Source of the DNA: Haplosporangium gracile
Lineage: Eukaryota; Mortierellomycota; Mortierellomycetes; Mortierellales; Mortierellaceae
Direction of reading: 5' to 3'
Assembly (NCBI GenBank): GCA_015499985.1
Contig: JAAAUF010000199.1
Location: 1 to 51,291 of the forward strand
Length of the DNA stretch: 51,291 nt
The notes under the pieces: model-generated
What the model saw: the letters and a program-made list of their open reading frames with translations, nothing else
Told to the model about the DNA's origin: nothing
The model's database searches: none
Program-made: the position numbers and the translations under genes
Shown: one piece after another, positions 1-8,240 of the stretch
Layout: every line of letters begins with the position of its first letter
How positions within the stretch are numbered: position 1 is the stretch's first letter

Positions 1-655
1 GCCCAGCTGTTATGAACCTGTTTGTCCTGCTGAATCTAGTTATTTCCATGTCGGTGACTTCCTTGCTTCCTTTCATCAGCTATCTATCTATCTTTGTGCG
101 TCTGCTGCATCCCTTTGTCATTCCTATGTCCCTGTTCAATCGATTTCCTAATGCTATTGATCATTCCTGTATTTTGTTGGAATTCAAGCTAGGTCAGTCC
201 AGTCCAGTCCAGTAGCTAACCTGCGGTGAGACCGTTGAGGTTCATTGATGATCAAGGGTGACACAGAAATCGGGCATGATAAAAAAATCACAATAACAAT
301 AATAACATGATAAAGCCCAATAACGGACAGAGAAAACAAGAAAAGCCTAATGGACAACGAGCTCAGGCACACTAAACTGTTCTCCTCTTCCTCCTTCCAT
401 TGCTTGTCCCTGCAGCTGTTAATCATACAGCCTTCCTTGGTTCTTGTATGTCTTCCTTGTTTTCCTTGTATCTTTATGGAGTTCGATTGTTTGCATCCAG
501 TTGGTGTGAAAGAGAAAGATGCCTGATCCGATCCACTTCTTGCGCAATTGTGTAGTTAGTCCTACGGCAGCAGTAGCACGCTACCCTTTGTCCCCCACCC
601 CAAAAAGTCGAAGAAATCGCACTAGTGCGCATTGTCAAAAACCAGTATTATTTAC
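1..655. other. Intron or flank of the CRAL-TRIO gene; no coding exon seen
   Basis: This stretch lies downstream of the donor that ends the CRAL-TRIO exon on the minus strand. I read both strands in all frames and found no segment resembling the rest of a CRAL-TRIO lipid-binding domain. The simplest reading is a first intron longer than 650 nt whose acceptor lies beyond the left edge. A short TATC repeat lies around 81-93. Confidence 0.4.
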
Positions 656-955
656 CTCGATCCAGAGTGCATCTTTATCAGGCCGATTAGGTCCATAAGA
701 ATCGCGCCAGAGCATTGACTCCTGAACAGCCTGCTTGCTCTCCTGCAAGTTCCATTTCTTTGATCGGAGGTAGCGGATGAGACAGCGGTCGTCGGCCCAG
801 CGGCGATGGGTCTCTGTCTTGACGACGGTATCGTGAATGTGGGAACGGAGGGCGTCAAGGGCCGCAGTTTGGGAGTCTGTAAGGGCGTCAGGTTGTTGGG
901 GATGACGGCATTCTTGGGATGGAGTGAATCTTGGTTGATGATCTCCTGCGGTCAT
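656..955 (-). CDS. CRAL-TRIO (Sec14-like) domain protein, first exon only
   Basis: The ATG at 955 opens 100 codons ending at a donor GAG|GTAAAT (intron from 655). Residues about 25-100 look like the CRAL-TRIO N-terminal helical domain: LTDSQTAALDALR, then DRCLIRYLRSKKWNLQES and a following MLWRDSYGP. Family members bind phosphatidylinositol, phosphatidylcholine, sterols or other lipids in a hydrophobic pocket and move them between membranes or present them to kinases. The lipid-binding part is not in the window, so substrate and exact family (Sec14, Sfh, Pdr17 and others) cannot be told. Unspliced translation would stop six codons past the donor, which supports splicing. The gene is divergent from the FHA gene, with about 490 bp between starts. 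The long upstream open frame (to 1363) is promoter/leader and not included. Confidence 0.75.
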
Positions 956-1445
956 TGTTGCGAAAAAGTTGTGAATGAGTAAGGAATGAGAGAGTGGAGG
1001 GTGGGGAGTTTGGGAAGAGGAAGAGCAGGGAGTGTTGATAGAGAGTGAGAAAAGAAAGAGAGAGAGAGAAAGAAAGAAAGAAGACAAGAAGAGAAGGGAA
1101 AAAAGACGAGAAGTGATATAAAAAAAAAGGGCAGAAATGAGACAATTCAATTCATTTGTCGGGAAAAGTGATTCGCCGCAGATTGCACAGTGAGAGTAGC
1201 GAATGAATCGATGGGCTTGGGCTCGCAATGCGGGGAGGAACAGGGAGGGGGGAGGGGAGAGGTACGAGACTGCTGTCCTCAATTGAGAAATTGAAAAATT
1301 GGTTGTTGCGCGCTGTCCATCTATTCTGCTTTTTTTTTTTTTTACTTCCTTCCTTATTCTCACTCCTACACACTTGTACTTGTTTACTTACCTGTTTTGC
1401 ACGCACCTCCACACCAATCCAATCCAAAAACCTGATATCCTGGCA
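956..1445. promoter_or_regulatory. Divergent intergenic region, CRAL-TRIO / FHA genes
   Basis: About 490 bp separates two outward-facing start codons, so it should hold both promoters. It contains a purine-rich tract on the plus strand (about 1020-1110, pyrimidine-rich in the sense of the CRAL-TRIO transcript), a run of T at about 1330-1344 ahead of the FHA gene, and no clear TATA box. No gene is supported here. Confidence 0.45.
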
Positions 1446-2520
1446 ATGACGACAGTTGCGACGTTAACATTCACAGAAACAGGTCAGGTCGTAGAACTCC
1501 TCCAGGACACAACATTCATCATTGGCAGGAACACCTTCGAAGGCGTCAAATCCCCTCATATCAGCCGCAAACAAGGCAAATGACACGCTCCGCAACAAGC
1601 AACCAACGAGCATTTTAGTTGTAGATTACGCAAAGGCAGGCATACTCATAAACAGGATACACTCACACACACCCACTTTGCCATCCATTCCATTTAGTCC
1701 AGCTGACTTCAAAGGAAGATGAAATCACCATCACGAACCTCGGGACAAATCGGTCTTCACTCAACGGGATTGTACTCTCCAACGACACCCCTTCCAAGGT
1801 CAAACACGGTGATGCCATCACTCTTATCGAGGTAAAAGAAACACTCACTGAAAAGTTCTCCTCTCGTTTAGATTCAGCGCATTGCACATGACATTTTTCT
1901 TCTTCCTCTTGAGTTTCCTAAAAGAGTAATTTTTGCCACCATTTTTGCTTTGATATACAAAGAACAAATTTGAAGTTCGAGTACAGGTGCTCAATAGCGA
2001 CTCGAGTACGGTGCAGGACAAGAATACTGTCAAGAAAGAGCCTCCCATTGCTGGAAGTGATGGTATCAGAGCCGGCAGTAGCAATAGTGGTAATACATCA
2101 ACACACTTAAAACCTCCACCCGCCTTCCCGCGCTCTTCACATCCCAAGAAACCCGAACTTCCAACTACAACGACTACTAGTACTACAGAGAGACTAATGG
2201 CTGATTTACCTTCAGCATTAACGACAGCCGTCGTAAGCACGACTGTCATCAATGCCATCACCTCCACTACTGCCACTGCGACGAACCCGGCCAACACTAA
2301 TTTAACGCATGCTCAAGACCCGATAAATATACAACACAAATACAAGGATACCGACCATAGAATGGAGATTATCGACGATTCAGAAAACACGTCCGACTCT
2401 GACAAGGACGACGCCATGGAGATCGATGCGCGATCCAGTGACATCTCAGCCGAATCCAGTTTCATCTGTGAAGACCTTACTGACTCGGGCAATAGTTCCG
2501 ATTCCGACGAAGGACATTAA
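1446..2520 (+). CDS. FHA-domain protein with acidic Ser/Asp-rich tail
   Basis: Three exons: 1446-1575, 1698-1831 and 1963-2520, giving 273 aa. Residues about 8-100 form a forkhead-associated domain, a phosphothreonine-binding module. Visible landmarks are GR at 27-28, SRKQ at 40-43, NLGTNRSSLNG at 57-67 and HGDAITLIE at the end of exon 2, continuing into exon 3 as NKFEVRVQV. The rest is low-complexity (Pro/Thr/Ala) and ends in an acidic Ser-Asp tail (SENTSDSDKDD, NSSDSDEGH) of the kind phosphorylated by casein kinase 2. Such a small N-terminal FHA layout occurs in fungal cell-cycle/chromatin proteins (Tos4/Plm2 type) and in TCF19, but I cannot assign an orthologue. Intron 1 (1576-1697) uses a GC donor (CAAG|GCAAAT); the join restores SRKQVQLTSKEDE in frame. 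Intron 2 ends with AAG. AATAAA follows at 2523. Confidence 0.85.
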
Positions 2521-2589
2521 ACAATAAAATCATAAAGTAAATATTGAATCGGCTTCATTTTTATTTTTTTCAACGCATTCAAGTGCATT
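2521..2589. terminator. Convergent 3' ends with polyA signals on both strands
   Basis: Only 69 nt separate the stop codons of the FHA gene (+) and the membrane-protein gene (-). The plus strand has AATAAA at 2523-2528, and the minus strand has AATAAA at 2565-2560 (read as TTTATT on plus). The real 3' UTRs must overlap. Confidence 0.6.
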
Positions 2590-3687
2590 TTACTTGGTCT
2601 TGACCTTTTTATTGGAGTTGCCCAAGGACTGGACATACTTCAACAGGCGCTGCTCCCTCTTGGCAGCATGGATCATCAGCGCAGAACCGGGCGAGACAAG
2701 GATCGCCAAGACCAAGTACAGCAAGGGATCAGCAATCGACCGCGCATCCGTCAGAACCCAGAACAATCCACCAGCAATCGCGCCGAAATGGTCCCAAAGC
2801 AAGAAATACGCGGGTGCATACATGAGATGCTCAACTCGGAAGCCGTGGTCAAAGGCCTTGAGGATATGCTCGACAGGCGTGGTTCCGTGCCAAAAATCGA
2901 AAAGGCCGACATAGTAAAGTCCTGCATTGATTCCTGCCGTGACCAAGAAGGTATCCCGGAGCAGGCGACGAGCGTTCCTGTCCTGCTCAGTCTTTTGGGC
3001 ATCAGTCTTGCCCTTGAGTGAGGCCAGTCCTGTCACTTCGAGCAACCAGGTCAGAGGCGTGTAGATGAACCAGAGCGAAAGCATGATGACAATGTTGACA
3101 GCGGTGCTCCGAGGGATCCATGAGTTCTCCTCTCCAACGACAGTGGGTCCAGGTGCGAACAAGACAGCGACGCCGAACCAAAGAACGATCTGGGTAACAA
3201 TCAGGGCATAGACTCTTGCCAAGGAAATGGAAGACCCTACAGCAGTCGACTCGACGCGGGAGCGGCCCTTGATCGTAAGGGGAACAAAGATAACCGGCAA
3301 ATAGATACCAATACCGGTCAGGTAGGAGAAGAGAGCCGAGAAAGGCGAGCACGACATAAGAGACCAATGGTTGCCCTTGCGACTGGCCTCGACGATCGAG
3401 AGGAACATGATGGGCGCCAAGAAGGGAACCAGCTGCATCAAGACCAGACGACCATAGTCGGTACGCGTGCTGTCCTCAAAGTAAGGACGGAGGATACAGA
3501 CAATACGGTCGATTACAGGGACGGGGATATGGTTGTCCTCGGCTGCCAAGGTTGGGACGAGACACTTTTGCGTGCAGGGCTCGATGTATTCGGGGGTTGT
3601 CTGGAGGAGGTAGAAGAGGATGCTGATTCCTGTGGCGACTGAGAGGGTGCCGATCGCGCCTCTTGCGATGGAGTTTGAGATGAGCAT
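2590..3687 (-). CDS. Polytopic membrane protein, unknown function
   Basis: Uninterrupted frame of 365 codons from the ATG at 3687. I do not recognise the family. It has about seven to eight hydrophobic segments, for example IGTLSVATGISILFYLL near the N-terminus, LVLMQLVPFLAPIMFLSIV, IGIYLPVIFVPLTI, ALIVTQIVLWFGVAVLF, INIVIMLSLWFIYTPLTWLL-like stretches and PLLYLVLAILVSPGSALMI near the C-terminus. Conserved-looking polar motifs in loops (FDFWHGTTPVEHILKAFDHG, LLWDHFGAIAGGLFW) could be functional. The last five residues, KVKTK, fit the KXKXX ER-retrieval pattern (Lys at -3 and -5), so ER residence is likely (inference). A longer frame extends to 3792, but the sequence before 3687 is pyrimidine-rich on the minus strand and ends in CAG about 8 nt before the ATG. 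That looks like a 5' UTR intron acceptor, so I start at 3687. Confidence 0.75.
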   Translation of the reverse strand: MLISNSIARGAIGTLSVATGISILFYLLQTTPEYIEPCTQKCLVPTLAAEDNHIPVPVIDRIVCILRPYFEDSTRTDYGRLVLMQLVPFLAPIMFLSIVEASRKGNHWSLMSCSPFSALFSYLTGIGIYLPVIFVPLTIKGRSRVESTAVGSSISLARVYALIVTQIVLWFGVAVLFAPGPTVVGEENSWIPRSTAVNIVIMLSLWFIYTPLTWLLEVTGLASLKGKTDAQKTEQDRNARRLLRDTFLVTAGINAGLYYVGLFDFWHGTTPVEHILKAFDHGFRVEHLMYAPAYFLLWDHFGAIAGGLFWVLTDARSIADPLLYLVLAILVSPGSALMIHAAKREQRLLKYVQSLGNSNKKVKTK

Positions 3688-4096
3688 CGTGTGACCTGCG
3701 GACAGGGAAAAAAAAGATGACGAAGGAAAAGAAAGAAAAGAAAGAAAAGACGTGAAAAAAGCAAGCACAGCACAAGCGCAGATATAAAGCATGTGTCAGC
3801 TGCCACCAACCTGTAATTGAACGCGCCTGACAGTCACTTCGCTCAAAAACTGCGTAGCTCCCAGGGGCGCCGAGACCAGTGGCTCCATGGGTATCAGATA
3901 TAGGACCCAGAATCAGTCAGAGCATCGGATCAGTAATCGTCGAGAGTGGCTGTTGACATACTTCAGAAAGACAGCGTTGACGAAGCAAAGCAAAAACAGC
4001 AGCGAAGCGAACTGACAACTCTGCGCACGTTGATTTCCAACAAAAAATCATTCAATTCGCAGTCACCGGTCCGAGACCTGGCTGTGATAAACAAAA
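3688..4096. promoter_or_regulatory. Divergent intergenic region; probable 5' UTR intron on minus strand
   Basis: Lies between the start codons of the membrane-protein gene (-) and the Cbp6-like gene (+). On the minus strand about 3696-3760 is a pyrimidine-rich tract ending in CAG, consistent with an intron in the leader of the membrane-protein gene. A short open frame beginning with ATG at about 3889 (minus) could be the leader exon but does not join in frame. Nothing else is supported. Confidence 0.35.
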
Positions 4097-4726
4097 ATGG
4101 TACTCTCCTCGCAGCATTCAGTCCCTCGCACACCCCTTTCAGAACTATTCAACAAAGACATCATGGCATCAACAACAGCACAGCGGTCAGTCCCCTCGCT
4201 CTACCGGTCATTTCTCCGCGTCATCAACAAATGGCCTGCAGATCCCATCCGGCCCACCCGCAACATGAAGACCGCTCTCCGGAGCCAAGTCACAGAGTCC
4301 TTCCGATCTCCCCTCACTGCCAGCACTGGTGGCCAAGATACCCTCGCCTCGAGAATTAAGGACGCCCAGGTCCAGCTTGAGGCCCTCCAAAAGATCACGC
4401 ACAACGAGTTCAAGCAGAAGGTGAGTCAGGAATCCAGGAAACTTCGTTTGTTTGTCCGTTTACAATAGAAGAGGAGAAAATAGGAAATATGTCAGAGAAG
4501 ACACATCGGAACCCCGTGTCTAGATACATTGACTAACGCCATCCTTTGCATATGAATGATCGAATAGTACCCGCTCTCGCCAAAGCTGTTGACGCCTGCC
4601 AGCAACCCCAACTACTACTCAAAGCTCGTTGACATGCTGGAAAAGGAGACTGCCAAGAAGAACTTTGAGGCTATTGGTAAGAAGGGCCCCACCTTCTTCC
4701 AGAAGCTGTTCAGGACCGCCAAGTAG
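4097..4726 (+). CDS. CBP6: Cbp6/UQCC2-like mitochondrial complex III assembly factor
   Basis: Two exons, 4097-4420 and 4568-4726 (donor AAG|GTGAGT, acceptor AATAG|TAC), giving 160 aa, or 138 aa from the alternative in-frame ATG at 4163. The segment SLYRSFLRVINKWPADP followed by RNMKTALRSQVTESFR matches the conserved N-terminal region of UQCC2/Cbp6, with its R-F-L, W-P-x-D and R-x-x-V-x-x-x-F-R positions. Exon 2 (YPLSPKLLTPASNPNYYSKL) matches the C-terminal half. The family binds newly made cytochrome b (with Cbp3/UQCC1) in the mitochondrial matrix and links its translation to complex III assembly. The 4163 start gives an N-terminus of the usual family size; the 4097 start has a good A at -3 and adds 22 residues that could be a targeting sequence. 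AATAAA lies at 4774. Confidence 0.75.
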
Positions 4727-5001
4727 GAACGGAGCATTCGATCTTTTCAGGAAACCCCACAACAACCTTGTACAATAAATGCTGGATAACTTTTTTTGAA
4801 TGTTTTTGTTTCTTTAAAAGCTTTTTTTTTGCTAGCGACAATGCAAGATTCACTGTGGGAGGGATGCCGATGTATGGATGGATGAGAGGTGGTTTTGTTT
4901 GTATTCTGGGTACGGACTCCAATGACTTGCAAAAAAATGTGCATGTCATCCAAGAGCGTCGCACCTGTTATCGCCTCTAACTCATTACTTGAAAAGATTG
5001 T
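4727..5001. terminator. Convergent 3' region, Cbp6-like / UBX genes
   Basis: Holds the 3' UTR of the Cbp6-like gene, with AATAAA at 4774-4779, and that of the UBX gene on the other strand. Small frames on both strands here look like chance. Confidence 0.55.
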
Positions 5002-7678
5002 TCACATCTGAACCATGATCTGTGCGTTCTCAACGCCAACTTCCGTGAGGGTCTTGTCGATGTCGTCCAAAAGCTGCTTGCCGATAAAAACCAACTATGT
5101 TACGGAAAGGAATTACAAGGTTGTGGTTAACAAAGGGTTCAAGTGAATAACACCGAACAAATACATGGACGGACAAAGCACACAACTCGACTTGCCTCAA
5201 ACTGTTGAGTACGGGCATCTTCGACTTCAGACTTGATGTATTCGAACAACACACGGACGGGTGCAGACTTGGGGAAGCGGTGCATCAATCGCGATCCATC
5301 GCTGAGGCGGAAGCCAATTCTGGTGGAGGTGGCCAAATCGGTAGGCTCTTCATGGCGCACAGGCTTTATGCTATCGAAAACGGACTCCTCGACAACATCA
5401 GCAAGGGGATCTAAGCACACGGAAAGTGAAACACGAATGTTATTACTTTGTGCCTTTTCATCTACAGAGACGGTGGCCTCAAAATAACCAAATAATAAGT
5501 AAGCTTACCCTCTTCCCTCACTGGTGTCGAAACGTCTTCAGGCTCCTCATCAGGGACATCAATGGCACTGGAGGCATCGCCGCCCATCGAAGCCATCATC
5601 GCTGCCTGGAGCTGCTCTTCCTCAGTCATGTCCGACACGTCCTTAACAATCTTCTTCTTCTTTGGCAGCGAAGGCTTTGAGGCAGAGTCCGTGAGCGAGT
5701 GCATATCGAGGAATTCAGAGACTAGACATGAATAGGAAATAAGCGGAAGGTTAGACACGATGATTACATTGCTTTATGTCTGCCGACAAAATTATTATGA
5801 TTTATGGCCACATACCATCCGAAAGAAAATCAACAGGGTCGATGGTCTTGCTCCAGACATGCATTCTCTCCGCTAATTGAAGGGAACACGCAGTAAAAGT
5901 AAATTTTGACTAAAGTTAGTACTGACCAGTGTGATAAGCGCAGTCTGCAAGTTCCTGCTTCCAATGATATTCTAAGCTCACCAGTGCGTGGGTCGATGAT
6001 CGCGATATGTGGGAAGGCCTTCAGAGGATAATATGCCGCATACTTCTTGCCTTCCACGCTATCAGAGTAGAACTGTGCTCATAGATACATAAAAGAGGTT
6101 GAGTCAGATCTTGAATGACGAAGCAAACATCATATTCACGTTGAGGTAAGAGCGCAGAGTCAATCACGATATAAAAAGTCGCGCCGTACCTGCAAAAAAA
6201 TAAAGTTCTCCTTGACAATCTCCTTGACGCTTTGATCGCTCCAGAGATCACGGTTCAATACCTGACAGGCAAACACTCCCGCTTCCTGAATGTTGACCAT
6301 GAGCCACTTTGTTTCGTTCTTAGCAACATTTCGGCTCTAGAGTCGATAATACAGAAAATAATAATAACTCTTAGTACCGCAGCTTTATAAATAATAAAAT
6401 GACAGTGCAGAGGGGCAAATAACATCGATATTTTTTTACCTGATCAAAGTCTCCCCTGGCCATCATATCGAGTGGTGCCTTGAACAGATCAGCCAAACGG
6501 GAAGTCTTTGGGCTTGTATCCCCTCCCATTGTGGCGGCTTCGGCAGCAAAGTCGCGAAAAGCATCACGGGCAAGGGTAGAGGAATCTGGAGGCAAGAACA
6601 CAGAGGGAGCAGCACGGGCCCCTATTGAAAAGATATGCAGCCGAAACAAAAGAGGTCAGGTATACAAACGTCATACTTGTTAGGATCTTGCAACCAGTGT
6701 GATTGATCAAAGTCTAGCCCGGCTCCGTTTCTTATATGTATGGAGACGTCATACATGTCAGGTTTTTGTAAACGATGTTGTTGGTAAAGTATGGACCGGT
6801 TCTATCTGTTTCTCATATTTTGGAAACCCCTTTCGCTATTATCACCGAATCTAAGCCTTCCTTCCTGCCGCCTTTCTTACTATGAGGTCTTCCACCACTT
6901 TCATTATTGACGTTAAGGTCAAGCTTTCCTTTTCCAAGTCTTTGTGGTACTGAGATTTTATACCGGACTCCTATGAACACCCTTTGTCTTGACACTAGAG
7001 CCTTATTTGGTTCCTTGGTGGTGAAAATTTTCATATCTGACGACAAAATGGTGGCAACTCACAACTGTACAAACAAAAAAAAGCCCAACTTACGGGAGGA
7101 GCCACTGTGGAACATGGAGCTGCTGCTGTGACCACCATAGTCGTCGCCTAGAAGCATTTCGTGCCTTGGAGCAATGGGTGCGCGGATAGATTGGGCAGCC
7201 CTAGAATCCTCTTCTTGGAGCGAACGTGCCAACTCTTCATCCTGATCGAAGCCTCCAAAATCACCAGTCCCGTCGTTGGAGGATGACCGTGAACGACGCT
7301 CGCCTCTGCTGACGTTGCTATCGTTGTTGTTGCTGGAGGTTGAAGTGGTTCCTGACAGGTCGATTCCTCCGCTCTCCATGTACAGAGTGATAGCGCGGTC
7401 AAGTGATCCATCGCAGACCTTGATAAAAGGTAAAATAAGGAGTCGTCCGTATTTTGTATGTCGGAGAGAGAAACACAAGGAAATACAGATAGAAAGGTGT
7501 ATGAGTGACCTCGACTTCAGACTTGCGTGCATTTTGGTGCGACAAACAGGTGAGGCGGTCGACGAGGTGTATTTGTCAGCATGTCAAGGCTTACGGTGAG
7601 ATAGTTAGAGGCGACATCGGGGTCGGCGGAGGTGATGGCGCAGAATTGGACGATGTCCTCAGAATTGATGCTCTCCAT
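5002..7678 (-). CDS. UBX5: UBX-domain p97/Cdc48 adaptor (UBA-like, UIM, UAS, UBX), Ubx5/UBXN7 type
   Basis: Nine exons (7678-7595, 7418-7094, 6621-6440, 6336-6190, 6072-5982, 5872-5816, 5721-5509, 5410-5196, 5094-5002), 468 aa. Order of domains: UBA-like at about 1-48 (SEDIVQFCAITSADPDVASN, then VCDGSLDRAITLYMES); an acidic UIM-like helix at 85-100 (DQDEELARSLQEED); a UAS thioredoxin-like domain at about 180-295 (KWLMVNIQEAGVFACQVLNR, AFPHIAIIDPRT); a UIM at 329-340 (EEEQLQAAMMAS, fitting LxxAxxxS); and a C-terminal UBX fold (TRIGFRLSDGSRLMHRF to VFIGKQLLDDIDKTL). This is the UBXN7 plan: it recruits Cdc48/p97 to ubiquitylated clients and, in known cases, to cullin ligases. Intron 8 (5195-5095) has a GC donor (GAG|GCAAGT) and intron 1 an AAG acceptor; both joins keep domain continuity. 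Intron 2 (about 470 nt) is unusually long. Confidence 0.9.
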
Positions 7679-8240
7679 GTTTTTGCTGGATGAATGTGAG
7701 TAAAAGGTGGGGGAGGTGTGTACTGGAAAAGGTGGGAAAGGTGTGTACTGAAAAAGGTGGAGAGAGAATGGAAGAAAACGTGGAAGGGAAAGGGGGAGGA
7801 AAGTGAAAAAGCTGAAAGAAAGATAACGAAAGGAAAAGAAAAAAGTGACCTGTTAAGCGCGGAAAGGGGAAAAGGCGAGCAAGCACATAAAGCAAAGTGA
7901 CGGGGAGAGCGTGGACAAACTTTTTTTTTTTTTAAAAAAGTCTGTTTGAGTATGTGAAGGAAGGAACAATAGCGTGGGTGCCTTTTTTTTTGGCTGCTTC
8001 TTTTTTTCTTCGTGCGCAGAAATGCATATGCACACCATTCGCGTACGTGTTTGTTCATTTCAGCAGTCACGCGCTCTGCTTGACAAAAAGTTTTAGCTTC
8101 AACGCTGTGCCACCCTTTCACTCACTCTTCACACCGTCCACTCTTCATCCATTATCCCCACTCACCTTCTTCCACCACCCCTTCCCTTCCCCTTTCCCTT
8201 CCCCTTTCCTTCCCCTTCTCCCCCCACCCCTTCCCTCACC
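7679..8240. promoter_or_regulatory. Divergent promoter region, UBX / RAT1 genes
   Basis: Between two outward-facing start codons. Just upstream of the RAT1 ATG, about 8150-8238 is an almost pure C/T tract on the plus strand built from CCCTT/CCCCTTTC units, typical of fungal promoters and leaders. On the other side, 7690-7860 is purine-rich on plus, so again pyrimidine-rich in the sense of the UBX transcript. No TATA box stands out. Small hydrophobic frames within it reflect composition. Confidence 0.45.

Noticed and set aside
3688..3792. N-terminal extension of the membrane protein to 3792
   Set aside because: The added residues come from a T/C-rich tract ending in CAG, which looks like an intron end, not a signal peptide.
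7591..8121. 176-codon minus frame across the UBX/RAT1 promoter
   Set aside because: Overlaps the UBX first exon in another frame and is read from a polypyrimidine-rich leader (Phe/Ser/Pro/Leu runs).
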